From G963662655 sp963665015 (lineage in GTDB: Bacteria > Cloacimonadota > Cloacimonadia > Cloacimonadales > JAIOQZ01), in assembly GCA_963665015.2 (NCBI GenBank), contig CAXXSY010000003.1, positions 682,001 through 746,000 on the forward strand: a stretch of DNA of 64,000 nucleotides, given 5' to 3'. Under the pieces are notes generated by a model. The model had not been told where the DNA came from. It searched no databases and worked only from the letters and a program-made list of their open reading frames with translations. Shown in pieces: positions 33,356-41,753 of the stretch. Within the stretch, counting starts at the first letter, position 1, and each line of letters begins with the position of its first letter. The position numbers were made by a program, and so were the translations under genes.

Positions 33356-33444
33356 GATCGCCCCCATACACGTAAATAAACCGCGCATTCCGACTACCGG
33401 GCACGAGAATAAATGCGCGGAACACTACGCGTATGGGGGCGATC
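33356..33444. repeat. Large two-part inverted repeat
   Basis: The outer arms GATCGCCCCCATACACGT (33356-33373) and ACGCGTATGGGGGCGATC (33427-33444) pair with one mismatch; the inner arms CCGCGCATT (33381-33389) and AATGCGCGG (33412-33420) pair perfectly. The 22-base loop and the internal bulges leave a stem of 27 positions. It lies between pepA and the FAD oxidoreductase gene and has no U-tract. The remaining 33193-33355 shows no gene. Confidence 0.8.
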
Positions 33445-33463
33445 AAACAAATCTGCTGTGCGG

Positions 33464-35005
33464 TTACGGATGAAAGCTTTTTCCCAGTCGATAGCCGTCC
33501 GAAGCGCTGCTGACGATTCCGCCGGCGTAGCCGGAGCCCTCGCCGATGGGGTAAAGGTTGTCGCAGTTGACGGATGCTCCGTTGTCCTTGCGGCGCAGGA
33601 TGCGGACGGGCGAGGATGTGCGGGTCTCGGGTGCGATCAGGACGCCCTTGCCGACGAATCCCGGAACGCGGTGCTCGAAGTATTTGAGTCCGGTCTGGAT
33701 CGCGCGGGAAAGCGGCTTGGGAAGGATGTCACGGAGGTTGCTGCTATAGGTGCCTGGTCGGTAGGAATTCCGGGCCAGGCTCGCCTTTCGGGTACCGCAG
33801 AAGTCGCCTGCGGATTGCGATGGCGCGAAGTAGGGAAGATCGGAGTTGTAGCACTTCTGCTCGATCTTGCGTTGGAAGGCGATGCCGTCGAGTGGTCTCG
33901 ATCCGAAATCCTTCTCGCCGACAGTCGCGACGATGGCGCTGTTGGAGAAGAACGCGTCGCGGTCCGCGTAGCTCATGCCGTTGGTGACGGTGCATTGCGG
34001 TTCGGACGCGGCTGCAATCACATCGCCGCCCGGGCACATGCAGAACGTATAGACGCCGTAATTGCCTGCTTTGGCGGTCATGCGGTAGGTCGCGGCTCCG
34101 GAGATGGAGAAGTCGGTCTTTTCGCCGTAGAAGGCTTCGTTTATAAAGGTGCGGGGGTGCTCGATGCGGAAGCCTGCCGCGAAGGGTTTGGCTTCGACGC
34201 GGATGCCCATATCGTGCAGCATCTCGAAGGTGTCCCGCGCGGAGTTGCCGAGTGCGATAACCACGATTTCGGGCGATAGCGTCATGTCTCCAACCTTGAT
34301 CTGCGCGACGCGGTCCTTTTCGATGGTTAGGTCTTCGAGTCCGTGTCGCCAGAAGAACCGGCAGCCGCTGTCTTCGAGCCATTTGCGCATGCGTACGATG
34401 ATGGCGCGGATGCCGTCCGAACCGAGGTGCGGGTGGGCGTCGATGCGGATATCCTCGGGGGCGCCGAACCGGATGAAGGTCTCGAAGACGATGCTGGAGA
34501 AGCCGTCCCGACTGCGCGCGGTGAGCTTGCCGTCGGAGAATGTGCCTGCGCCGCCCTCGCCGAACTGGGCGTTCGATTCGGGATCGAGTTGCCCGGTGCG
34601 CCAGAAATCTTCCACGCAACGGACGCGTTCGGTCATCTCGTCGCCGCGATCGAAAATCCACGGTTTGAGGCCGTTCTCGACCATCGCCACCGCCGCGAAG
34701 AGTCCCGCCGGACCCGCGCCGATGATGACGGGATTAGTTTGCGAAAGCTTTGTGACCGGCAGCTCATCGAGTGGTTTTTCGGTGTAGGGCGTGAGATCGG
34801 GGTGGTTGTGCGGAGCCGAATCGAATTCCGTCAGCAGCGTGAAATTCCACTTCAGTTGGTTGCGTTTTCTCGCGTCCAGCGATCTACGCAGTACGACGCA
34901 CGACGCCAGTTCTCTGGCCGGTACGCGCAGCTTGGCTGACGCCGCGGAAAGGTAGTCCGGCTGGCTCGATAACGGTACGATGACGTTTCTGATCAGGTAT
35001 TGCAT
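33464..35005 (-). CDS. FAD-dependent oxidoreductase (COG2509-type dehydrogenase)
   Basis: From the start at 35005 (ACAGGAG upstream) the 513-residue protein has an N-terminal ~100-residue domain typical of COG2509 (MQYLIRNVIVPL ... RSLDARKRNQ), then the FAD dinucleotide fold NPVIIGAGPAGLFAAVAMVE (~92-111), the GGAGTFSDGKLTARS motif (~161) and a closing GEGSGYAGGIVSSASDG motif. These proteins resemble GidA/HI0933-like flavoproteins and their substrate is unknown. The longer open frame to 35128 runs through repeat DNA and is rejected. It stands alone downstream of tRNA-Phe. Confidence 0.88.
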   Translation of the reverse strand: MQYLIRNVIVPLSSQPDYLSAASAKLRVPARELASCVVLRRSLDARKRNQLKWNFTLLTEFDSAPHNHPDLTPYTEKPLDELPVTKLSQTNPVIIGAGPAGLFAAVAMVENGLKPWIFDRGDEMTERVRCVEDFWRTGQLDPESNAQFGEGGAGTFSDGKLTARSRDGFSSIVFETFIRFGAPEDIRIDAHPHLGSDGIRAIIVRMRKWLEDSGCRFFWRHGLEDLTIEKDRVAQIKVGDMTLSPEIVVIALGNSARDTFEMLHDMGIRVEAKPFAAGFRIEHPRTFINEAFYGEKTDFSISGAATYRMTAKAGNYGVYTFCMCPGGDVIAAASEPQCTVTNGMSYADRDAFFSNSAIVATVGEKDFGSRPLDGIAFQRKIEQKCYNSDLPYFAPSQSAGDFCGTRKASLARNSYRPGTYSSNLRDILPKPLSRAIQTGLKYFEHRVPGFVGKGVLIAPETRTSSPVRILRRKDNGASVNCDNLYPIGEGSGYAGGIVSSASDGYRLGKSFHP

Positions 35006-35017
35006 GTCGGCTCCTGT

Positions 35018-35126
35018 AACCAACTTCCGATTGTCCGAACGAAGTGAGGTCATCTGAATGTTGGTTGGTTTGTGGTCAAACATTCGGAAGAGACTCGCTT
35101 CACTCGTCACATTCGGAAGTTTGACC
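35018..35126. repeat. Pair of family 2 hairpin elements
   Basis: The first (35018-35066) has outer arms AACCAAC/GTTGGTT; the second (35074-35126) has GGTCAAAC/GTTTGACC and is in opposite orientation. Both contain the TTCCGAATGT-like boxes. The outer arms differ from each other and from other copies but are self-complementary in each. Confidence 0.8.
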
Positions 35127-35136
35127 AAACGAAAAG

Positions 35137-35154
35137 AGGCGCTTTTCAGCGCCT
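35137..35154 (-). terminator. Terminator after tRNA-Phe
   Basis: AGGCGC and GCGCCT form a six-base stem with a six-base loop; on the minus strand CTTTTCG follows. It begins seven bases after the CCA end of the tRNA. A similar AGGCGC-GGCA-GCGCCT hairpin occurs between acpS and the acyl-CoA ligase at 45570-45585. Confidence 0.65.
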
Positions 35155-35160
35155 AATTTA

Positions 35161-35236
35161 TGGTGGCAGGACCCAGACTTGAACTGGGGACACAAGGCTT
35201 TTCAGGCCTCTGCTCTACCAACTGAGCTATCCCGCC
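35161..35236 (-). tRNA. tRNA-Phe (anticodon GAA)
   Basis: The minus strand folds as a complete 76-base tRNA. The acceptor GGCGGGA pairs with TCCTGCC (one G-U), the D arm is AGCTCAGTTGGTAGAGC, the anticodon arm is GAGGC-CTGAAAA-GCCTT with anticodon GAA, the T arm is CCCCAGTTCAAGTCTGGG, and the 3' end ACCA is encoded. No intron or odd base is visible. Confidence 0.97.
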
Positions 35237-35309
35237 TTCGTATTCGGTGAAGAGCAAGAAACATTTGATGGGTTGAGGTGTCAAGCAAAATGATGAAAAA
35301 GGTGGTTTG

Positions 35310-36137
35310 TCACCTGCCGAGACGGATACCGATCTCATACACCCGGTTCTTCGGTGATCCCGTCGATTTCGCGACGTCCTTCACCGCCTGTTTCATGGAT
35401 ACGCCGGTGTCGAGTAGCTCCCGAAGTCTCTTTTCGATCGAATCGTCGGACACCTCTTCCACGGTGAAGCCTTCCACCAGCAGCACCATTTCGCCCTTAC
35501 GCGTGAACTCGCTTGCGGTCAGTTCGGAGAATGTTCCGCGCACGTACTCCTCGTGGAGCTTGCTGATCTCGCGCGCGATGACGGCCCTGCGGTCACCGAG
35601 CTTCTCCCTGAGCCATGCGAGGGTCTTGTCGATACGGTGCGGCGCTTCGAAGAAGACGAGCGTTGCTTGCAGATGCTTGATCTCGTCGATGAGCGCGTCG
35701 CGATCCTTCTGCTTGTCCGGCAGGAATCCCGTGAACAGGAAGCGCCCGGTGTCGAGTCCGGACGCGCCGACGGCGGGGATGACGCTGGTTGCGCCGGGTA
35801 ATGCGACGACCTTGATTTTTTCCGCGATCGCGGCTGACACGATGATCTGCGCGGGATCGGAGATGCCCGGACTACCCGCGTCGGTGATGATGGCGATGTC
35901 GCTGCCTTCCTTGAGTTTGCGGATGAGCTGGGTTGTGCGCTCGCGTTCGTTGAATTTGTGGTAGCTGACGGTGGGTGTCTCGATATCGTAGTGTTGCAGG
36001 AGTACGCGCGATGTGCGGGTGTCCTCGCAAGCGATGGTGGAGACGCTTTTCAGCGTCTCCACCGATCGAAATGTCATGTCGGACAGATTGCCGACGGGCG
36101 TAGGAACCAGGTAGAGGGTTCCGGTGTTGCTATGCAT
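35310..36137 (-). CDS. rsmI: 16S rRNA (cytidine1402-2'-O)-methyltransferase
   Basis: The 275-residue protein is a tetrapyrrole-methylase-fold RsmI: LYLVPTPVGNLSDMTFR at the N-terminus, ACEDTRTSRVLL (~36-47), the SAM loop DAGSPGISDPA (~86-96), ALPGATSVIPAV (~112) and FFEAPHR (~163). RsmI adds a 2'-O-methyl group in the ribosomal decoding centre. The length is normal. It overlaps the end of the upstream MFS transporter gene by eight bases, which implies cotranscription. Confidence 0.95.
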   Translation of the reverse strand: MHSNTGTLYLVPTPVGNLSDMTFRSVETLKSVSTIACEDTRTSRVLLQHYDIETPTVSYHKFNERERTTQLIRKLKEGSDIAIITDAGSPGISDPAQIIVSAAIAEKIKVVALPGATSVIPAVGASGLDTGRFLFTGFLPDKQKDRDALIDEIKHLQATLVFFEAPHRIDKTLAWLREKLGDRRAVIAREISKLHEEYVRGTFSELTASEFTRKGEMVLLVEGFTVEEVSDDSIEKRLRELLDTGVSMKQAVKDVAKSTGSPKNRVYEIGIRLGR

Positions 36138-37380
36138 GTCTTGGCGGATTGATCTTGATCGTCATGACGGCGCTTATGAGGCACAGAACGCCGCAGATGG
36201 AGAACGCCAGCGGGAAATTACTCATATCGCCGAGGACGCCACCGAGGATCGGGCCGAAGATGCCGCCGGCACCGTAGGCGAGGAAGACGAACGGGTAGTT
36301 CTCTCCCACGAATTTCGATCCGAAAGTGTCCGCGGTGATGGTCGGGAATAGCGCGAACGCGCCGCCGTAGTTGAATCCGATCAGCGTCGCCGCCAGATAG
36401 AGCATCCAGGGTGTTCCCGCCATATAGGGGAACAGCAGCATGAACGCGCCCTGCGTGGCGGCCATGATGATGATAGACGGCTTGCGTTTGAGCTTGTCGC
36501 TGAAGACGCCCCACAGGATTCTTCCGAGGCCGTTCGCCAGGCTGAAAAACACCGCCATCGCCGTACCGGAAATTGCCGTTGCGGCAGCGATATCCAGTCC
36601 TTTGCTCTGCAATGCCTCCATGGGGTAGAGCTTCATCAGACCGATCGACATCAATCCCGCCATCGCGTTGAACACGAATACGAGGAAGATCAGGTAAAAC
36701 GGTAGGGTGCGAAGCATCTGACCGCTGCTGAGGTCGCGTACCGCGGAGGTGGCTTTGGTTTCTTTCTTCGCGGCTTCTTTCTGCTCCTTCGGGAAGACCA
36801 TCCAGATGCTGCCTATGAGGATCAGGATCGCGAACAGCACGCCATACACGATGAACGTGGTCGAGATACTGTAGTTTTCGATCAGGTGTCCCCACTCGCC
36901 GGCGAGCTTGACCCAGACCATCGCGCCGAATCCGAATCCGGCTACCGCCAGACCGCTGATCAGACCCTTCTTGTCCGGGAACCAGCGGATTCCGACCGCG
37001 ATCGGCACCACGTAGCTGATACCGATTCCGCCGCCGCCGATCAATCCGATGCAGATCAGGATGGGCCAGAACGATGTTCCGCCGAAGAGTCCGCCCAGCA
37101 CGTAGCCAGCGCCCATCGTGATCGCCGAGATGACGGAAAGACGACGCGGGCCAATCTTGCCCAGCTTCTTACCCGCAAGTACCATGACCAGCGCGAACGA
37201 TACCAGTCCGACCGAAAAGACGATCTGCGTCTGGACCTTGCTCCAGCCGGGCCCGCCATCGGCGACCGCTTTTGTCAGATACGGCGTGAAAACAGACCAC
37301 GCGTAGATTGCGCCCAGGCAGAGCTGGATCAGAATCGCACCGAATACAACCAGCCAGCGATTTCCCTTGTTCATTGTCAT
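36130..37380 (-). CDS. MFS transporter of the oxalate/formate antiporter (OFA) type
   Basis: The 416-residue protein has 12 predicted transmembrane helices. It begins NKGNRWLVVFGAILIQLCLGAIYAWSVFTPYL in the style of the OxlT-like OFA family and has the GYVLGGLFGG, GGGGIGISYVVP and PILGGVLGDMS motifs. Members move small organic anions across the inner membrane, often by exchange; the substrate here is not shown. It lies 13 bases after kbl and overlaps rsmI, so transport may be linked to threonine or glycine metabolism only by position. GGAG lies about nine bases before the ATG. Confidence 0.88.
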   Translation of the reverse strand: MTMNKGNRWLVVFGAILIQLCLGAIYAWSVFTPYLTKAVADGGPGWSKVQTQIVFSVGLVSFALVMVLAGKKLGKIGPRRLSVISAITMGAGYVLGGLFGGTSFWPILICIGLIGGGGIGISYVVPIAVGIRWFPDKKGLISGLAVAGFGFGAMVWVKLAGEWGHLIENYSISTTFIVYGVLFAILILIGSIWMVFPKEQKEAAKKETKATSAVRDLSSGQMLRTLPFYLIFLVFVFNAMAGLMSIGLMKLYPMEALQSKGLDIAAATAISGTAMAVFFSLANGLGRILWGVFSDKLKRKPSIIIMAATQGAFMLLFPYMAGTPWMLYLAATLIGFNYGGAFALFPTITADTFGSKFVGENYPFVFLAYGAGGIFGPILGGVLGDMSNFPLAFSICGVLCLISAVMTIKINPPRHA

Positions 37381-37393
37381 GACGCGCTCCGGC

Positions 37394-38641
37394 CTACAGA
37401 CCGTACTTGTCGATGATTTCTTGCTTGGTCAATCCGAGGATTTCGTATTTCTTTCCGACTTTGATGAAGGCCTCGAGCGCCTTGTCGAGGTGTGCGATCT
37501 CGTGTGCGGCGGAAATCTGCGTGCGGATACGCGCCTTGCCCTGGGGAACTACCGGGAAGAAGAAGCCGATCGCGTAGATGCCCTCTTCGTAGAGGTCGCG
37601 CGAGAAGTCCTGCGAGAGCTTGGCGTTGAAGAGCATCACCGGTACGATGGGGGTGTCGCCGGGTTGCAGGACGAATCCCGCTTCCTCGAGACCCTTGCGC
37701 CAGTATTCGGTGTTGGCTTCGAGCTTGTCGCGGCGCTCGGTGGTCTTGGAAAGGATGTCCAGAACCTTGAGCACACCCGATACGACGACCGGGGCGATGG
37801 TGTTCGAGAAGAGGTAGGGACGCGCTTTCTGACGGCACATTTCCACAATCTCCTTGCGGCCGGACACGCATCCGCCGGACGCGCCGCCGAGGGCCTTGCC
37901 GAAGGTGGTGGTGATGATGTCGATCTTGCCCATCACGCCGCATTTTTCGTGGGTACCGCGACCCGTCTTGCCGATGAAGCCGGTCGAATGCGAGTCGTCC
38001 ACGAACAGCATGGCGTCGTACTTGTCGCAGAGCGCGACCATCTCGTCGAGCTTCGCGGTGTCGCCGTCCATGGAGAACACGCCGTCGGTGATGACCACTT
38101 TGAGTCGCTTGTCGGCGTGGAGGATGAGCTTCTTCTCGAGGTGCTTCATGTCGGAGTGTTTGAAGGTGTCGTGCATGGCGGGTGCCAGCCGGATACCGTC
38201 AATGATGGAGGCGTGCACGAGGCGGTCGGAGATCATCACGTCCTCGTCGGTGAGGATCGCTTCGAAAACGCCTGCGTTGGCGTCCATGCAGGACGGGAAG
38301 AGGATGGTGTCCTCGGTGCCGAGGAATTCGGTGACCATGCGTTCGAGCTTGTTGTGGATGTCCTGCGTGCCGCAGATGAATCGCACGGACGACATGCCGT
38401 AGCCGCGGGTGTCGAGTCCCTCATGCGCGGCCTGCACCACGTCCGGGTGGCTCGAGAGGCCGAGGTAGTTGTTGGCGCACATGTTGATCACCTTCTTGAG
38501 GCTGGAGCCGGTGGGGAATTCCACTTCGATGTCCGCCGCCTGCGGTGAGTGGATAAAACGCTCCTGCTTGAAGATGCCCTTGTCTTCGATGCCCTGAAGG
38601 GTATCCAGATAGACTTGCCTTACTTTGTCGCTGTAAGCCAT
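37394..38641 (-). CDS. kbl: Glycine C-acetyltransferase (2-amino-3-ketobutyrate CoA ligase)
   Basis: The 415-residue PLP enzyme splits 2-amino-3-ketobutyrate with CoA into glycine and acetyl-CoA, the second step of threonine breakdown. It shows the Kbl-type segments CANNYLGLSSHPDV (~51), GMSSVRFICGTQDIH (~78), DDSHSTGFIGKTGRG (~213) and the PLP-lysine motif TTFGKALGGASGG (~243-255). A tdh gene for the first step lies at 45972-46925. The start has AAAGGAG seven bases upstream. It belongs to the same superfamily as the oxoamine synthase at the left window edge. An acyl carrier protein gene lies 230 bases upstream on the same strand. Confidence 0.93.
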   Translation of the reverse strand: MAYSDKVRQVYLDTLQGIEDKGIFKQERFIHSPQAADIEVEFPTGSSLKKVINMCANNYLGLSSHPDVVQAAHEGLDTRGYGMSSVRFICGTQDIHNKLERMVTEFLGTEDTILFPSCMDANAGVFEAILTDEDVMISDRLVHASIIDGIRLAPAMHDTFKHSDMKHLEKKLILHADKRLKVVITDGVFSMDGDTAKLDEMVALCDKYDAMLFVDDSHSTGFIGKTGRGTHEKCGVMGKIDIITTTFGKALGGASGGCVSGRKEIVEMCRQKARPYLFSNTIAPVVVSGVLKVLDILSKTTERRDKLEANTEYWRKGLEEAGFVLQPGDTPIVPVMLFNAKLSQDFSRDLYEEGIYAIGFFFPVVPQGKARIRTQISAAHEIAHLDKALEAFIKVGKKYEILGLTKQEIIDKYGL

Positions 38642-38688
38642 AATGTTGCTCCTTTATAGTAGGTATTGTGTCGTTGCTTTGATGTGGG

Positions 38689-38811
38689 CTGAACCAAACT
38701 TCTGAATGTGCGACGAAGGAGCTCTTACGAATGTTTGGTTCAGACGACTCATGAATCAGGTATCCAACATTCAGATGATCTCACTCCGTTCGAACAATCG
38801 GAAGTTGGATA
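38689..38811. repeat. Pair of family 2 hairpin elements
   Basis: The first (38689-38743) has outer arms CTGAACCAAAC/GTTTGGTTCAG, a perfect eleven-base stem; the second (38761-38811) has TATCCAAC/GTTGGATA. Both carry the TTCTGAATGT/ATTCAGA-type boxes. They fill most of the gap between the acyl carrier protein gene and kbl. Confidence 0.85.
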
Positions 38812-38833
38812 TCACCCATACCAAAGAAACGAT

Positions 38834-38861
38834 CCCGACCGGGGACGGAGCCCCGATCGGG
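38834..38861 (-). terminator. Hairpin terminator after the acyl carrier protein gene
   Basis: CCCGA-C-CGGGG pairs with CCCCG-A-TCGGG around ACGGAG; GTTTCTTTGG follows on the minus strand. It starts ten bases after the stop. Confidence 0.65.
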
Positions 38862-38871
38862 CAAAGCTTGC

Positions 38872-39129
38872 TTACTTACCTACGTGCTTGAGCACGAGGT
38901 CGCAGATGCGGTTGACGTTGTCGAAGGCTTCCGGTGTGGCTTCCTCGTCGGGGAGGAAGATGTCGTATTTGTTTTCCAGGAAGCGCTTGAGCGACACCAT
39001 CGAGAACGAATCGACCAGTCCGCCCGAGATCAGCGGGGTGTCGAAGGTCACTTCATCGTCGTCATCCTCGACGTATTCATCGATCACGTATTCCAGCACT
39101 ACTTCTTTGATTTCTTCACGATCTGCCAT
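38872..39129 (-). CDS. Acyl carrier protein (divergent)
   Basis: The 85-residue acidic four-helix protein carries the phosphopantetheine site in GGLVDSFSMVSLKRF (Ser at ~42); the common DSL is DSF here. It starts with ADREEIKEVVLEYVIDEYVEDDDD, more acidic than a housekeeping AcpP, so it probably serves a special pathway (lipid, polyketide-like or amino-acid carrier). AcpS encoded at 45594-45968 could load it. Ribosome site AAAGGAG precedes ATG. It is separated from kbl by repeats and a terminator. A second ACP lies at 62239-62463. Confidence 0.85.
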   Translation of the reverse strand: MADREEIKEVVLEYVIDEYVEDDDDEVTFDTPLISGGLVDSFSMVSLKRFLENKYDIFLPDEEATPEAFDNVNRICDLVLKHVGK

Positions 39130-39304
39130 GTTTGACTCCTTTGTCGATTTAATGTTCCTGTTGGACTGACGTTCGGTTTAATAATTCATCCGTCAAATAC
39201 TTTCGGACTTTATTGAGAAATCATCCGGATGGAAGCCCACCCGGATGATATGCTAATGATCTGTCCGATAATCGATTATGGTTGTCGCTACTGAATAACC
39301 AACC

Positions 39305-40054
39305 CTATCGAATCTGCGACATGAGATGATGCCCGATGCGTCTGGCGTGAGCTCTCGGCTCCGGGTCGTACGTTCCATATATTGCATCATTGTATGTATA
39401 GGCAAGGAAGAGCAGATTGTTGCTGAAAACCCAGTTGTCCTCATCGACCGAGACGCTCAGGGCCTCTGTTTCGAAGTCGTTGTAGCCGTGCAATCCGGCC
39501 GCGAGCGTATAGGCGCGGAGCGCGGGATCGATAAAGAGGTACTCGATCGGCTCCGATGTGTCGTCCGGGCCCAGGATCAGGAGCGATTGAGCTTGGGCGC
39601 CTGCTTCGAGTTCCCAGTTCAGTTGCGTGCTTGTCGATCCGTCCCATTCCATGTCGTATTCGAGTACGGGAATGTATGGCATCATGAGCTGGGCGGTCTG
39701 GCTGTACTGTCCGTTGTTGACATCGAGAGCGAACAAGTAGGTTTCGCCCGGCTCGAACACGAAATCACCATGCCATTCGAGCATATCGTCGAGATAGTAC
39801 ATGTCAACCGGCTCATTGTCGATAGACACCGTGCATGTGTCGATGATGTTGTTCTCGTCCAGCGCCTGGACATACACGAATCCGTTGCGGCTTACATCGT
39901 AAAACGTGGCCGACAGCCCGTAAATCCAGTCATTGGTTGGCGGTTGTGTGATGCCGACAACTTCTTTATCGTCGTCATCGTCGTCAGAATCGCACGATAC
40001 GAACATCATGAGTGAGATGATCACGATCAGGAATCCAATCAGTAAACGCTTCAT
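39305..40054 (-). CDS. Paralogous lipoprotein 1 of five
   Basis: The 249-residue protein has a lipoprotein signal MKRLLIGFLIVIISLMMFVSC and an acidic start of the mature part (DSDDDDDD). The rest is beta-rich with a tandem pattern in which an EPGETYLFALDVNNGQ stretch recalls VEGQTYNIDVTIN of the paralogues, followed by an ELEAGAQAQSLLILGPDDT-type stretch. No known domain is recognised; an Ig-like or jelly-roll fold is plausible. It is the last of five tandem related genes that probably arose by duplication. TAAGGATG precedes ATG. Confidence 0.75.
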   Translation of the reverse strand: MKRLLIGFLIVIISLMMFVSCDSDDDDDDKEVVGITQPPTNDWIYGLSATFYDVSRNGFVYVQALDENNIIDTCTVSIDNEPVDMYYLDDMLEWHGDFVFEPGETYLFALDVNNGQYSQTAQLMMPYIPVLEYDMEWDGSTSTQLNWELEAGAQAQSLLILGPDDTSEPIEYLFIDPALRAYTLAAGLHGYNDFETEALSVSVDEDNWVFSNNLLFLAYTYNDAIYGTYDPEPRAHARRIGHHLMSQIR

Positions 40055-40103
40055 AAATACATCCTTACACGTTGTTATGGGTCATCGTTTCTATTTCGAA
40101 AGT

Positions 40104-40847
40104 TTATCGAATCTTCTTCATTACCTGGCTGGTCACCCTGCGGGCCCGTTCGCGCGGGGTTTCCATCTGCTCGTAGGTGCCGAAATTAGTGTGTACAGAG
40201 TTAAACGCGATGAAGATCAGTCCGCTGATAAAGGTCCAGTTCTCCTGATCGATCGACACGGTGAGGGTTTGCTCGGCCAAGCCCGTATATCCGTGAATAC
40301 CGGCCATAATTATATACATCCTCAGCGCGGCGAGGATATAGATGGAGCCGATTGAGCGATTTTCCGTATCATCGGGCCCCCAAAAATAGAGCGATTGCGA
40401 TTTCGAGTCCGCTTCGAGTTCCCAGGTAAGTTCAAGGTCGGTTTGTCCGTCCCATGTTTCCGGGAAATTGACAGCGGGAACGTATGGGACGACCAGATCG
40501 GTCGAGTGATGCAGTGTTTCGTTGATGGTAAGATCGAAGTTGTAGGATACGCCCACTTCGAACGGGTAGTTCGCGTAGAAATCGGAGCCGCTGTTTTCCA
40601 GCGCGACTTCCTCGCCGTCGATCAGGAGCGTGCAGCTCTCGATCACGTCTTCGCCCCACTGCATGATGTGGATATCGCCCCACCTGCCGTCGGTCTGGGC
40701 GGCCATGCTGAAATCCCAGGCCGAAATGTCCGGTGGCTGGACAATTGTGCTGACGACGACGTCGTCGTCATCGTCGTCCGATTCACAGGATACGAGCATC
40801 ATCAGTGAGATGATCACGACTAAAAAACCGATCAGTAAACGCTTCAT
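40104..40847 (-). CDS. Paralogous lipoprotein 2 of five
   Basis: Starting at 40847 (AAGGAGACACT upstream) gives the lipoprotein signal MKRLLIGFLVVIISLMMLVSC and the acidic linker ESDDDDDDVVV. The 247-residue protein shares the family pattern (PFEVGVSYNFDLTINETLHHS ~105; ELTWELEADSKSQSLYFWGP ~140; IYILAALRMYIIMAGIHGYTG ~170). The DNA of the signal peptide, ribosome site and linker is identical to that of the next gene over about 95 bases, while the mature parts differ widely. The function is unknown and surface display or sensing is possible. Confidence 0.75.
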   Translation of the reverse strand: MKRLLIGFLVVIISLMMLVSCESDDDDDDVVVSTIVQPPDISAWDFSMAAQTDGRWGDIHIMQWGEDVIESCTLLIDGEEVALENSGSDFYANYPFEVGVSYNFDLTINETLHHSTDLVVPYVPAVNFPETWDGQTDLELTWELEADSKSQSLYFWGPDDTENRSIGSIYILAALRMYIIMAGIHGYTGLAEQTLTVSIDQENWTFISGLIFIAFNSVHTNFGTYEQMETPRERARRVTSQVMKKIR

Positions 40848-40861
40848 AGTGTCTCCTTGGT

Positions 40862-41656
40862 TTAACGTTTCGTGTCTTCTGGTATATAGTGCTCTCGGCA
40901 CTGTTGATATTGCGGATCATGTATTTCTCGTATCACATCGTTCACGATACGACGAGTATGTTCGTGCGGTATTTGCATCCGGTCATAACCGAAATTCACA
41001 ACATCGTTTGCGAACGAGACAAACAACAGACCGCCGGCATTCACCCAGTTTTTCTCATAGAGTGTAATGGTCAAACGATCATCGGTTTCTCCCGAGTAAC
41101 CGTGAAAATCGGGCGGAAGCATGTACGATCTCAGTGATGCGAGGATATATTGTGAATCTCTCGGGTGGTTCCCCTCATCGGGTCCATGGATGAAAAGCGA
41201 CTGTGAGCACGCATTTTTTGTTAGTCCCCACGTTAACTCGTACTCTGTCTGCCCGTCCCAGGTTTCGGGGGAATCGATATCCGGCACAAACGGCATGGGC
41301 AGGAAGATCGATTGATGATGGGTATTGTTGATCGTTAGGTCGATGTTGTAGGATTCACCTTGCTGAAACGGATATGTACCGCTCCACTCATTGTACGATT
41401 CATCGTAACTCACATCCTGTTCTTCTCCATCGATGAGGAGTGCGCATGTTCCGATAATTACAGTGTAATCCAATGCATAAATGGAGTAGTATCCGCCGGA
41501 GCCGGAGGATCCGACAGTAAAGGTGTACGTCCAGCCATCCGACGGCGGTTCAAGTAATCCGGTATCTCCGTCGTCGTCATCGTCGTCCGATTCACAGGAT
41601 ACGAGCATCATCAGTGAGATGATCACGACTAAAAAACCGATCAGTAAACGCTTCAT
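40862..41656 (-). CDS. Paralogous lipoprotein 3 of five
   Basis: The start at 41656 has the same AAGGAGACACT site and identical leader as paralogue 2; the open frame to 41746 upstream is not supported. The 264-residue protein carries the acidic linker ESDDDDDDGDTG, a glycine-serine patch (GSSGSGGYYSIYALDY ~50) and the shared PFQQGESYNIDLTINNTHHQS (~105) and ELTWGLTKNACSQSLFIHGPD (~145) segments. An extra cysteine sits in KNACS. Gaps to its neighbours are 14 and 97 bases, consistent with an array of separately ribosome-bound genes. Confidence 0.75.
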   Translation of the reverse strand: MKRLLIGFLVVIISLMMLVSCESDDDDDDGDTGLLEPPSDGWTYTFTVGSSGSGGYYSIYALDYTVIIGTCALLIDGEEQDVSYDESYNEWSGTYPFQQGESYNIDLTINNTHHQSIFLPMPFVPDIDSPETWDGQTEYELTWGLTKNACSQSLFIHGPDEGNHPRDSQYILASLRSYMLPPDFHGYSGETDDRLTITLYEKNWVNAGGLLFVSFANDVVNFGYDRMQIPHEHTRRIVNDVIREIHDPQYQQCREHYIPEDTKR

Positions 41657-41753
41657 AGTGTCTCCTTGGTTGGGTTGACCGTCGAGTGCCGGGTGCTGCC
41701 CGGATGAGTATGTTCTGATATTGGTATCGGTTATTTCATCCGTCAATGTTTTT

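Noticed and set aside
35006..35128. N-terminal extension of the FAD oxidoreductase
   Set aside because: It is translated from two family 2 repeat elements; AGGAG before 35005 marks the real start.
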